Shown here: one piece after another, positions 1-5,676 of the stretch
Layout: each line of letters opens with the position of its first letter
Position numbering within the stretch: position 1 is the first letter of the stretch
Source: an uncultured Bacillaceae bacterium
GTDB lineage: Bacteria > Bacillota > Bacilli > Bacillales > Caldibacillaceae
DNA: 9,386 bases
Assembly (NCBI GenBank): GCA_937983015.1
Contig: CALKAK010000001.1
Coordinates: forward strand, 1-9,386
Reading direction: 5' to 3'
Made by a program: the position numbers and the translations under genes
Notes under the pieces: generated by a model
Database searches by the model: none
What the model was told of the DNA's origin: nothing
The model's input: only the letters and a program-made list of their open reading frames with translations

Positions 1-121
1 GCGATTACATTTTACCAGAGTATTGTCACTTGTCTCTTATTTTTTTGTTAAAAATGTTGTCGGTTTTTAGTCACCAACACCAAAAATTTTAGATCCAAAA
101 AATTACATCTTGAAAATAGTG

Positions 122-149
122 ATACCCCCTGAGGAAAAACAGGGGGTAT
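122..149 (-). terminator. Terminator-like hairpin after the transporter operon
   Basis: A perfect 10-bp stem (122-131 pairs with 140-149, five consecutive G:C pairs) encloses an 8-nt loop, 13 nt beyond the stop codon of the MalG-like permease. In the minus-strand transcript the stem is followed by CACUAUUUUC, so the U-tract is displaced and imperfect. It probably ends the transporter transcript or protects its 3' end, but it is a weaker intrinsic terminator than the one after the GH43 gene. Confidence 0.65.
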
Positions 150-162
150 TTGAAAAGTCACA

Positions 163-1005
163 TTACTGTTTGATACTGCCAGCTGTGATGCCGCCAACGA
201 TGTAGCGGGATAGGAAAATGTAGATGAGTAGCAACGGAGCGATCGTTAATGCGATCCCCAAATACATGCTTCCAAACTCGGTTCGATAGAAGTCCGTTTT
301 CAATAGCTGGACGAGCATCGGTAATGTGTACAATTCCTTTTCGGTTAATAGAATCAAAGGCATGATGAAGTTGTTCCATGATGCTACAAAACTAAAGATT
401 CCCATTGTGGCAAGTGCCGGTTGCATTTGGGGTAAGATGATCCGATGGAAAATTTTCAATTCACCTGCACCGTCGATTCGGGCCGAGTCCGGCAAATCTG
501 GATGGTAAATCGTCTCTAGGTATTGCCTCATGAAAAACACCGTTGCCGGCGAGGCGATGGCCGGTACGATCAGAGGGATAAAGCTATTCAACAAGTTCAG
601 CTTATTCATGAATTGATAGAATCCGATCAAACTAACTTGTGTCGGTATCATGATCAATCCAAGAATGATCGCGAATAAAAATTTCTTAAAACGAAATTCA
701 TAAGCGATAAAAGCATAAGCTGTCAAAGAAGAAAAGTATAAACTCAAGATCGTTGCACCAGCCGCAATAATAAAGCTGTTGGTAAGTCCACCAAATACAT
801 CGAAACCTCTGTCCATGAGGACATTCCAGTTATACGCTAAGTGCTTACCCGGAAAGAGAGATATGCCTTGCCGTATTTGCTCTGTAGAACGGGTAGCGTT
901 AACGAGCACGATCCAAAATGGCACGATACTTAACAATGTCAATAACCCGTAGAAAACATATATCAATATTCTCCGTATTTTTAATTCTAATGTTGCACCT
1001 GGCAT
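163..1005 (-). CDS. ABC sugar transporter permease, MalG/AraQ-like (CUT1 family)
   Basis: A 280-aa inner-membrane permease, one half of the channel of a CUT1 carbohydrate importer. Hydrophobic segments typical of this family occur at about residues 13-35, 76-100, 108-130, 141-160, 200-220 and 248-268. The EAA loop that docks the ATPase lies at 173-192, ending in the conserved DGA (178-180) and LP (191-192); its usual E-A-A is D-S-A here. The C-terminus (RYIVGGITAGSIKQ) is typical of MalG-type subunits. The ATG is preceded by AAAGGAAG about 10 nt upstream, inside the last codons of the MalF-like gene, and only 6 bp separate the two genes, so translation is probably coupled. The substrate is inferred from the neighbouring xylose genes as xylo-oligosaccharides. 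The family assignment is secure; the exact sugar is not. Confidence 0.93.
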   Translation of the reverse strand: MPGATLELKIRRILIYVFYGLLTLLSIVPFWIVLVNATRSTEQIRQGISLFPGKHLAYNWNVLMDRGFDVFGGLTNSFIIAAGATILSLYFSSLTAYAFIAYEFRFKKFLFAIILGLIMIPTQVSLIGFYQFMNKLNLLNSFIPLIVPAIASPATVFFMRQYLETIYHPDLPDSARIDGAGELKIFHRIILPQMQPALATMGIFSFVASWNNFIMPLILLTEKELYTLPMLVQLLKTDFYRTEFGSMYLGIALTIAPLLLIYIFLSRYIVGGITAGSIKQ

Positions 1006-1011
1006 CTTCTA

Positions 1012-1953
1012 TCAACTTCCTTTCTCGGTTCGATCTCTCAGTACTCGATATACGAGAATGCTCAAGATGATGGAAATGATCAATAACATAACGGATGCCG
1101 TTGCCGCGACATTCATGCTCCTGCCACCGGTAAACGCTTGTTTGTAGATGAAGGTCATCATGGTCTCGACACTGTTATCAGGCTGGCCATTTGTTAACAA
1201 GAGCGGGATATCGAACATTTGCAGTCCGCCGATCATCGATGTGATCAAAATATATAAAGTGATCGGTTTCATCAAGGGTAAAGTAATGTGCCGGAAAATT
1301 TTCCAGTCGTTAGCGCCATCAACCCGGGCCGCCTCAATTAATGATTCATCGATACTCAAAATAGCGGCAACGATGATGATCGTAGTTTGTCCGTACCACA
1401 TCCAGAATTGAATATACGATACGATCAAGCGAGTGGCCGGAACACTACGGAAGAAGTCAAACGGCTTTTCGAGTAAGCCGATATCTTGCAAAAATAAATT
1501 AATCGGCCCTTGAGGGTAGCTGAATAAAGCAGAGTACAATACGGCAATGGATGCTGCAGTGATAATGTTCGGCAAGTAGAAGACGGTCTTGAAAAATTCA
1601 GTTCCCCTCATATTTAGCCGTCGACTCGTGAAAGTGTAGGCGAGAAAGAAAGCGAGAATGATCTGCGGGATAAAGTTTACCGTCCACAGAATGAAGGTGT
1701 TTCCTACAGATTTCGTAAAAAATGGATTCTGAATAATATTTTTATAGTTTTCCAGACCTACAAAGTTAAATTCAGTGGCCCAGCCTTTTAAATCCGTGAA
1801 GGATAACAGAATGGTATAAAGCGTCGGGTATAAATTAAAGGTGATGAAAGCTATAAAAAAGGGTGCGATAAATAGATATGCGTAACGGTGGTACATTGTA
1901 AATTTATATTTTTTTCTACCCTTATCCGGTTGGGCGACCGCCTTTGTAGTCAT
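1012..1953 (-). CDS. ABC sugar transporter permease, MalF/LacF/UgpA-like (CUT1 family)
   Basis: Second channel subunit of the importer, 313 aa from the ATG chosen here. A short basic cytoplasmic N-terminus precedes the first membrane segment (about residues 24-44). Further hydrophobic segments lie near 85-108, 125-145, 175-198, 230-250 and 283-305. The EAA loop EAARVDGANDWKIF...LP spans 207-226 and is canonical. An in-frame GTG three codons upstream (1960-1962) would give 316 aa, but it lies inside the ribosome binding site AGAGGTGA (1959-1966), so the ATG at 1953 is the better start. The gene lies between the binding protein and the MalG-like partner, the usual binding protein-F-G order. No ATP-binding subunit is in the window, as is common in bacilli, where one MsmX-like ATPase serves several importers. 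Confidence 0.93.
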   Translation of the reverse strand: MTTKAVAQPDKGRKKYKFTMYHRYAYLFIAPFFIAFITFNLYPTLYTILLSFTDLKGWATEFNFVGLENYKNIIQNPFFTKSVGNTFILWTVNFIPQIILAFFLAYTFTSRRLNMRGTEFFKTVFYLPNIITAASIAVLYSALFSYPQGPINLFLQDIGLLEKPFDFFRSVPATRLIVSYIQFWMWYGQTTIIIVAAILSIDESLIEAARVDGANDWKIFRHITLPLMKPITLYILITSMIGGLQMFDIPLLLTNGQPDNSVETMMTFIYKQAFTGGRSMNVAATASVMLLIISIILSILVYRVLRDRTEKGS

Positions 1954-1958
1954 TGATT

Positions 1959-1966
1959 TCACCTCT
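1959..1966 (-). promoter_or_regulatory. Ribosome binding site that decides the MalF-like start
   Basis: The minus strand reads AGAGGTGA followed by AATC and an ATG at 1953, a good match to the 3' end of 16S rRNA with normal spacing. The competing upstream GTG codon (1960-1962) is part of this site, so it cannot be served by it. Confidence 0.75.
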
Positions 1967-2035
1967 TATTTTTGCCTGTCTTATTTAAAGAATTTCTTCG
2001 GGATTTTAACAAAAGGATCTATTGATTTAAAGAAA

Positions 2036-2099
2036 GAGTGTGGTCCGAATCAGGATTTCCTTAAATCCTGTTAGTGGCTGTTCAATTCGTCCCACACTC
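2036..2099 (-). terminator. Branched stem-loop between binding-protein and permease genes (attenuator or mRNA-stabilising element)
   Basis: Located 48 nt after the binding-protein stop codon. The outer stem pairs 2036-2043 with 2092-2099 (8 bp) and, past a 2-nt mismatch, 2046-2050 with 2085-2089 (5 bp). Inside is an independent perfect hairpin, 2051-2058 with 2063-2070, loop CCTT. In the minus-strand transcript the outer stem is followed by UUUCUUUAAA. This suits partial termination or 3'-end protection, giving more binding protein than permease, a common arrangement in ABC importer operons. The structure is seen in the sequence; the function is inferred. Confidence 0.65.
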
Positions 2100-2147
2100 C
2101 CTGTTTTTTCAAATATCAGTACTATATTTAATTTCGCAGGCGAATGA

Positions 2148-3461
2148 TTAATCTACGCTAATATCCGGATATGCGTTTTGAACTGCGGCTTTAAAGTCCT
2201 CGATCGCAGTATCCTTATCCACTTCGCCTTTTGAATATGGTGTTAAAGCGTGGTCAATAAATAAACCGTTGATGGTTTGGTCATATTCGGTAATGACCTT
2301 GGCCTGAATGTTCGGTACTTGCTCAGCAAAGGCAGCATAGTGGTTTTGACCGCCAAGGAATTCTTCAGAATAATTATCTTTAATCGCATTGACTACATTC
2401 ATATTGGCGACAAAGTCACCGGTATCTTGTGCCCATTTTGTCAAGAAGTCTTCGTTTACCGTCAAGTAGGCGATGAGATCGGCGGCTTCTTCTTTCATAT
2501 CAGATGTTTTGGTGATACCGATCCATGTTCCGCCACGGAAGTAAGGAGCAGGACCCATGACCATCCGCCAGTCACCAGCTGTAGTTTCACCGGTGTCAGC
2601 GTTTTCAGCGTTTGGTTTCAACCAGTAGTGAAGTCCCCATGTGGGTAAGGTGTAGCCGAAGATGTAATCAGAGGACATTCCAGCGAAATACGCTTCACTT
2701 TCACCAGGTGCATCAAGAGTTAGACCTTCTTGGACAAATGTTTTGGCAAGATCCATCAATTCATATAAGCTCTCGTCGATCATCAATTTTCCATCTTCAA
2801 CCCAACCTGTGGAGCGTGTTCCGTAGTGAGGGAAGAACAAGTCGTTAATGGTGGAAATCATATATACTTCGCCATTTGTGGCTTCTTTTAATTTTACCGC
2901 CGTTTCATAGAACTTATTCCAATCACTAATCGCTGCCTGTACCTCTTCAGGTGTTTCTAAACCTAAATATTCCTTCGCCATGCTATCGCGATAGAAGAAG
3001 GCTCCTGGTGTGGCCTGCCAGGCGTTTGCAACGAACTCACCATTGGAATTCGTTCCTACTTGGACGACGTAATCAACTGTGGGGTCGATATTACTCATAA
3101 TTGCATCAAACTGGCTCAAATCTTCAAGCATTCCGGATTCTACATATTTTTTGACGAACATTTGCTCAAGAAATACAACATCCGGTGCGTTATCAGAGCC
3201 TAAAATTGGATCGAGTTTCTGTTCAAACTGGTCAGTCGGAGTTTGAACAATTTTTATTTCATAAGGGAGATCCGGATTATCTTTCAGATAATATTCCGTG
3301 ATCATTTTCTCAGCTTCATCCGTAAAGGACCATACTTCTAAAACATCTTTGCCACCACCATCTGCACTGTCGCCATCACCATCGCCTCCGCCACCTCCAC
3401 AGGCAGCAAGTACGAGTGCAACAGCAATAGCCATCAAAGCAAGTAACCATTTACGCTTCAT
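2148..3461 (-). CDS. Substrate-binding lipoprotein of the sugar ABC importer
   Basis: A 437-aa extracellular solute-binding protein of the MalE-like group that serves CUT1 importers. The N-terminus (MKRKWLLALMAIAVALVLAAC) is a lipoprotein signal with lipobox LAAC and lipidated Cys21. An unusually glycine/aspartate-rich flexible linker follows (residues 22-38). The mature domain starts near VLEVWSFTDEAEK; a region rich in aromatic residues (for example WGLHYWLKP and the stretch around GTWIGITKTSDM) fits sugar binding. The ATG has a strong ribosome binding site, GGAGGG, with 6-nt spacing. It is the first gene of the transporter operon, downstream of a sigmaA promoter and two XylR operators, so xylo-oligosaccharides are the likely ligand. 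Ligand identity is inferred from context, not from binding-site residues. The protein is acidic overall, which fits an exposed lipoprotein. Confidence 0.93.
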   Translation of the reverse strand: MKRKWLLALMAIAVALVLAACGGGGGDGDGDSADGGGKDVLEVWSFTDEAEKMITEYYLKDNPDLPYEIKIVQTPTDQFEQKLDPILGSDNAPDVVFLEQMFVKKYVESGMLEDLSQFDAIMSNIDPTVDYVVQVGTNSNGEFVANAWQATPGAFFYRDSMAKEYLGLETPEEVQAAISDWNKFYETAVKLKEATNGEVYMISTINDLFFPHYGTRSTGWVEDGKLMIDESLYELMDLAKTFVQEGLTLDAPGESEAYFAGMSSDYIFGYTLPTWGLHYWLKPNAENADTGETTAGDWRMVMGPAPYFRGGTWIGITKTSDMKEEAADLIAYLTVNEDFLTKWAQDTGDFVANMNVVNAIKDNYSEEFLGGQNHYAAFAEQVPNIQAKVITEYDQTINGLFIDHALTPYSKGEVDKDTAIEDFKAAVQNAYPDISVD

Positions 3462-3532
3462 TCTTTTCCCTCCATTTTAAACTGGTATTTTTTCATTTCC
3501 AGCTATCAGGCTAACAAACTCACAAACACCAA

Positions 3533-3548
3533 AATATAGCGCTTACAT
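3533..3548 (-). promoter_or_regulatory. Candidate CcpA cre site in the transporter leader
   Basis: The minus strand reads ATGTAAGCGCTATATT and matches 14 of 16 positions of the Bacillus cre consensus WTGNNARCGNWWWCAW; the two misses are the terminal C and A. It lies about 135-150 nt downstream of the predicted start of transcription, where bound CcpA would act as a roadblock. It shares an exact 12-bp sequence (AAAATGTAAGCG) with the second box at 3729-3744, which supports a shared regulator. Confidence 0.55.
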
Positions 3549-3630
3549 TTTCAATAAAAGAAAATTTTGCAAAAACAAACGAGAAACTGGAGATCTTGCC
3601 CCCTTTTTTCTATAGGCTCACCGCCTTTCA

Positions 3631-3651
3631 TGTTTGTCGGATAAACAAACT
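3631..3651. promoter_or_regulatory. XylR-type operator, distal copy
   Basis: The plus strand reads TGTTTGT-CGGATAA-ACAAACT, the xyl operator architecture of 7-bp half-sites around a 7-bp centre, with one mismatch in the outer base of the left half. It is the mirror image of the operator at 3657-3677; centres are 26 bp apart. It lies at about +31 to +51 from the predicted transcription start of the transporter operon. Confidence 0.8.
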
Positions 3652-3676
3652 ATTAAAGTTTGTTTATCCGACAAAC
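3632..3676. repeat. Perfect 19-bp inverted repeat made of two facing XylR operators
   Basis: Arms 3632-3650 and 3658-3676 are perfectly complementary and flank a 7-nt centre (TATTAAA). Each arm contains most of one operator. If transcription starts near 3682, the RNA would carry a 19-bp hairpin almost at its 5' end. No U-tract follows on the minus strand, so it is not an intrinsic terminator. Confidence 0.9.
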
Positions 3677-3677
3677 T
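3657..3677. promoter_or_regulatory. XylR-type operator, promoter-proximal copy
   Basis: The plus strand reads AGTTTGT-TTATCCG-ACAAACT: perfect 7-bp half-sites with a 7-bp spacer. From memory the Bacillus subtilis xyl operator is AGTTTGT-TTAAACA-ACAAACT, so half-sites and spacing are identical. It covers about +5 to +25 of the predicted transcript, consistent with repression by the ROK-family regulator XylR in the absence of xylose. The xylR gene is not in the window. Confidence 0.88.
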
Positions 3678-3688
3678 ATCTTGATATC

Positions 3689-3717
3689 ATCATAATTTAT
3701 AATTTTACCGATGTCAA
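3689..3717 (-). promoter_or_regulatory. SigmaA promoter of the transporter operon
   Basis: The minus strand has a perfect -35 box TTGACA (3712-3717), a 17-nt spacer and a -10 box TATGAT (3689-3694). Transcription would start near 3682, directly in front of the paired XylR operators. The resulting 5' untranslated leader is about 220 nt. Upstream DNA is strongly AT-rich, and a cre-like box sits just upstream of the -35. Confidence 0.85.
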
Positions 3718-3728
3718 TAAGTAGTAAA

Positions 3729-3744
3729 TAAAATCCGCTTACAT
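3729..3744 (-). promoter_or_regulatory. Candidate CcpA cre site upstream of the transporter promoter
   Basis: The minus strand reads ATGTAAGCGGATTTTA, again 14 of 16 against WTGNNARCGNWWWCAW with the same two 3' misses as the leader copy. It lies at about -62 to -47 from the predicted start, immediately upstream of the -35 box. The repeated AAAATGTAAGCG core shared with 3540-3551 makes a chance match less likely. Confidence 0.5.
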
Positions 3745-3960
3745 TTTAAATATAGTGAAAAATCTTCTATTTAAATCATACTATAAAAATGTGTCTTTAC
3801 TTTGATAAAATTGTTAAATAATAGTAAAAAAATTTAAATAAAATGAATTTCTTTAATTAAATTGTAATATATTTTGGAGCGGTTCTCAAGGATTTCCCGG
3901 CAAATTTATATATTCACGATCCTTCGTTTATCAGGAGAGTGTGAACTGGTATGAATTATT
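3745..3960. other. AT-rich intergenic DNA without a gene
   Basis: This stretch between the GH43 terminator and the transporter promoter region has no coding frame that I can support. The only possible signal is a weaker minus-strand promoter match, TTGAGA (3884-3889), 17-nt spacer, TACAAT (3861-3866). It points towards the transporter genes but lies about 400 nt from the first one. In DNA this AT-rich a chance match is quite possible. Confidence 0.4.
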
Positions 3961-3962
3961 GC

Positions 3963-4001
3963 AAAAACAGCCTTGCGAAAAGTAATTTCACAAGGCTGTT
4001 T
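3963..4001 (-). terminator. Intrinsic terminator of the xylA-xylB-GH43 operon
   Basis: An 11-bp perfect stem (3965-3975 with 3991-4001, sequence AAACAGCCTTG and its complement), extended inside by 4 further pairs (3977-3980 with 3986-3989) after one mismatch. It lies 21 nt beyond the GH43 stop codon. The minus-strand RNA continues GGCUGUUUUUGC, giving the expected U-run. Confidence 0.88.
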
Positions 4002-4022
4002 GATATTCAATTTCCAATCAAA

Positions 4023-5642
4023 CTAATCATCGTACCCTCTGTAGATGAAGTAATCGAAGTCTGCCGGCAGTCCTTCACCAGATGTATCGCGGCAGTGCAT
4101 ACCGACGAAGGCACCGGTGAAGAATCCGCCTCCCCGGATATAGTCATCAGATAATTTATAGGAATAGAAATCTATCGGAATTTCATGCCATTCTTCACCG
4201 TCAAAGGAATACGAATAGCGATATGTGTGGGTTTTTACATCTACACGCATGTAGACATATTCCACATCATCAGGAACGACGATTTCCTTCCCTTTTAACG
4301 GTTGATCGAATGTGAAGTTATCGCAAGTCATGATGTCTAGGATTCGACCTTTTTCTTCATCCCAGGTGATCTGTAAGATCGTCCAGTTTTCTGTGTTGTA
4401 ATAGTTAACAAGCCCAGCCCCTTGCTGGAATGTCTCCGGACGGAAGGCCACTTTCGTTTCCGCGGTGAAATTGAAATGCTGCCAGCGACGGGCTACAAAA
4501 GCCTGAGTGAATTTAGAAGTCAAGGATTCACGACCGTAAAGGCGCAAATGCCCTGGACGATCTTTATTCAAACTCATGATGTCTTCGCCTAGGGGAATTC
4601 GTAATGTTTGGAAATGCAAGTTCAATTGATCGGAATCGAAATCATCTTTTTCCGGATAATCCGGTTCCCATTTCACTTCCGCCATCTTAGGCCCGTCAAT
4701 TACGAGAGATGGTTGATTCCCACCAACGACATACGGCCAGCCATCTTTCCATTCTAAACGCTGAATAGCGGTTTCTCTTCCTAACGGACAGAAACCACGT
4801 GGATGAAGGAGCGGTTCATGTTCTGTCTTAGGTAATGGCCGCCCTGTTAAGTGGACGAGGAACCACTCATCCGTATGCGTATGCACCATCGAAGCGTGCC
4901 CCGCTTTTTGCAGTGGATTGTGCGGATATGGGTAAGAAGTGATTAAGGGATTATCAGGGTGAACTTCATACGGTCCATCAATATTTTTCGAACGGGCGAG
5001 AGTTACCTGGTGCTCAAAACGAGTTCCACCTTCTGCGGTCATCAGATAATAGTAGCCATTGATCTTGTAAAGATGTGGAGCCTCAGTGAGTTTCGCATCA
5101 GTACCTTTAAAAATGATCTTCTTCGGACCGACGAGTTTTTGTTTTTCCGGATCGTATTCTTGTAAAACGATACCGTAGAAATTATGATGCCCGACCCGGT
5201 GGTCCCAGTACATATTCACCAAGTATTTACGCCCGTCATCATCATGGAATAATGAAGGATCAAATCCACTGCCGTTTAAATAAATCGGCTCTGACCATTC
5301 ACCATCGATGGTTTCACAGGTAACGAGATAGTTATGACAGTCTTTCCACTGACCCTCAGTTACTTTTACATCCGTGTAAATTAACCAGAATTTCCCGTCA
5401 GCATAGGATAATTGGGGAGCCCAAACACCGCCAGAATTCGGGTTTCCTTTCATGTCTAATTGGCTCACACGATTTAAGGGTCTGGAGACTAAACGCCAGT
5501 TTTTTAAATCCTTTGAATGGTAAATACCTACACCCGGAAACCACTCGAAAGTGGAAACAGCGATATAATAGTCTTCTCCTACCCGACAAATCGAGGGATC
5601 AGGATTAAAACCGGTTAAAATAGGGTTTTTGATTTTCAACAA
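4023..5642 (-). CDS. xynB: Beta-xylosidase, glycoside hydrolase family 43 (cytoplasmic)
   Basis: A 539-aa exo-acting, inverting beta-1,4-xylosidase that releases xylose from xylobiose and xylo-oligosaccharides. The N-terminal five-bladed propeller carries the three family-43 acids: general base D15 in NPDPS, pKa-tuning D128 in GFDPSLF, and general acid E187 in TEAPH. The C-terminal beta-sandwich domain (about 330-539) includes SKFTQAFVARRWQHF and GGGFFTGAFVGM. Overall it closely resembles the Selenomonas ruminantium enzyme SXA, whose catalytic residues I recall as D14, D127 and E186 in about 538 aa. There is no signal peptide, so it acts on imported sugars. The start is a TTG: codons 5642-5640 and 5639-5637 are both TTG behind GAGGTGAG. 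The first has the better spacing; the second would give SXA-like numbering. It is the last gene of the xyl operon, 34 bp after xylB. Some relatives also have alpha-arabinofuranosidase activity. Confidence 0.95.
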   Translation of the reverse strand: MLKIKNPILTGFNPDPSICRVGEDYYIAVSTFEWFPGVGIYHSKDLKNWRLVSRPLNRVSQLDMKGNPNSGGVWAPQLSYADGKFWLIYTDVKVTEGQWKDCHNYLVTCETIDGEWSEPIYLNGSGFDPSLFHDDDGRKYLVNMYWDHRVGHHNFYGIVLQEYDPEKQKLVGPKKIIFKGTDAKLTEAPHLYKINGYYYLMTAEGGTRFEHQVTLARSKNIDGPYEVHPDNPLITSYPYPHNPLQKAGHASMVHTHTDEWFLVHLTGRPLPKTEHEPLLHPRGFCPLGRETAIQRLEWKDGWPYVVGGNQPSLVIDGPKMAEVKWEPDYPEKDDFDSDQLNLHFQTLRIPLGEDIMSLNKDRPGHLRLYGRESLTSKFTQAFVARRWQHFNFTAETKVAFRPETFQQGAGLVNYYNTENWTILQITWDEEKGRILDIMTCDNFTFDQPLKGKEIVVPDDVEYVYMRVDVKTHTYRYSYSFDGEEWHEIPIDFYSYKLSDDYIRGGGFFTGAFVGMHCRDTSGEGLPADFDYFIYRGYDD

Positions 5643-5647
5643 ATTGG

Positions 5648-5655
5648 CTCACCTC
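5648..5655 (-). promoter_or_regulatory. Ribosome binding site supporting a TTG start for the GH43 gene
   Basis: The minus strand reads GAGGTGAG, followed by CCAAT and two consecutive TTG codons. From the end of GAGG the gap is 9 nt to the first TTG and 12 nt to the second. No in-frame ATG or GTG lies nearby, so a non-ATG start is required to keep the conserved NPDPS motif. Confidence 0.75.
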
Positions 5656-5676
5656 ATCTAGAAATTTTATTTTCTA

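Noticed and set aside
1..120. A gene or regulatory element at the left edge
   Set aside because: AT-rich sequence with no start codon plus ribosome binding site and no clear repeat; nothing could be supported.
3551..3631. A 26-codon minus-strand frame (starting MKGGEPIEKRG) in the transporter leader, as a possible leader peptide
   Set aside because: Its ATG directly abuts the operator hairpin and has no ribosome binding site; composition is unremarkable.
3951..4154. A 67-aa plus-strand frame starting near GGAG
   Set aside because: It runs through the intrinsic terminator and antisense to the conserved 3' end of the GH43 gene; the ribosome binding site spacing is too long.
5398..5589. Minus-strand and plus-strand frames of 60-120 aa overlapping xylA, xylB, GH43 and the transporter genes
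   Set aside because: These are alternative-frame shadows of well-supported genes with intact catalytic or structural motifs.
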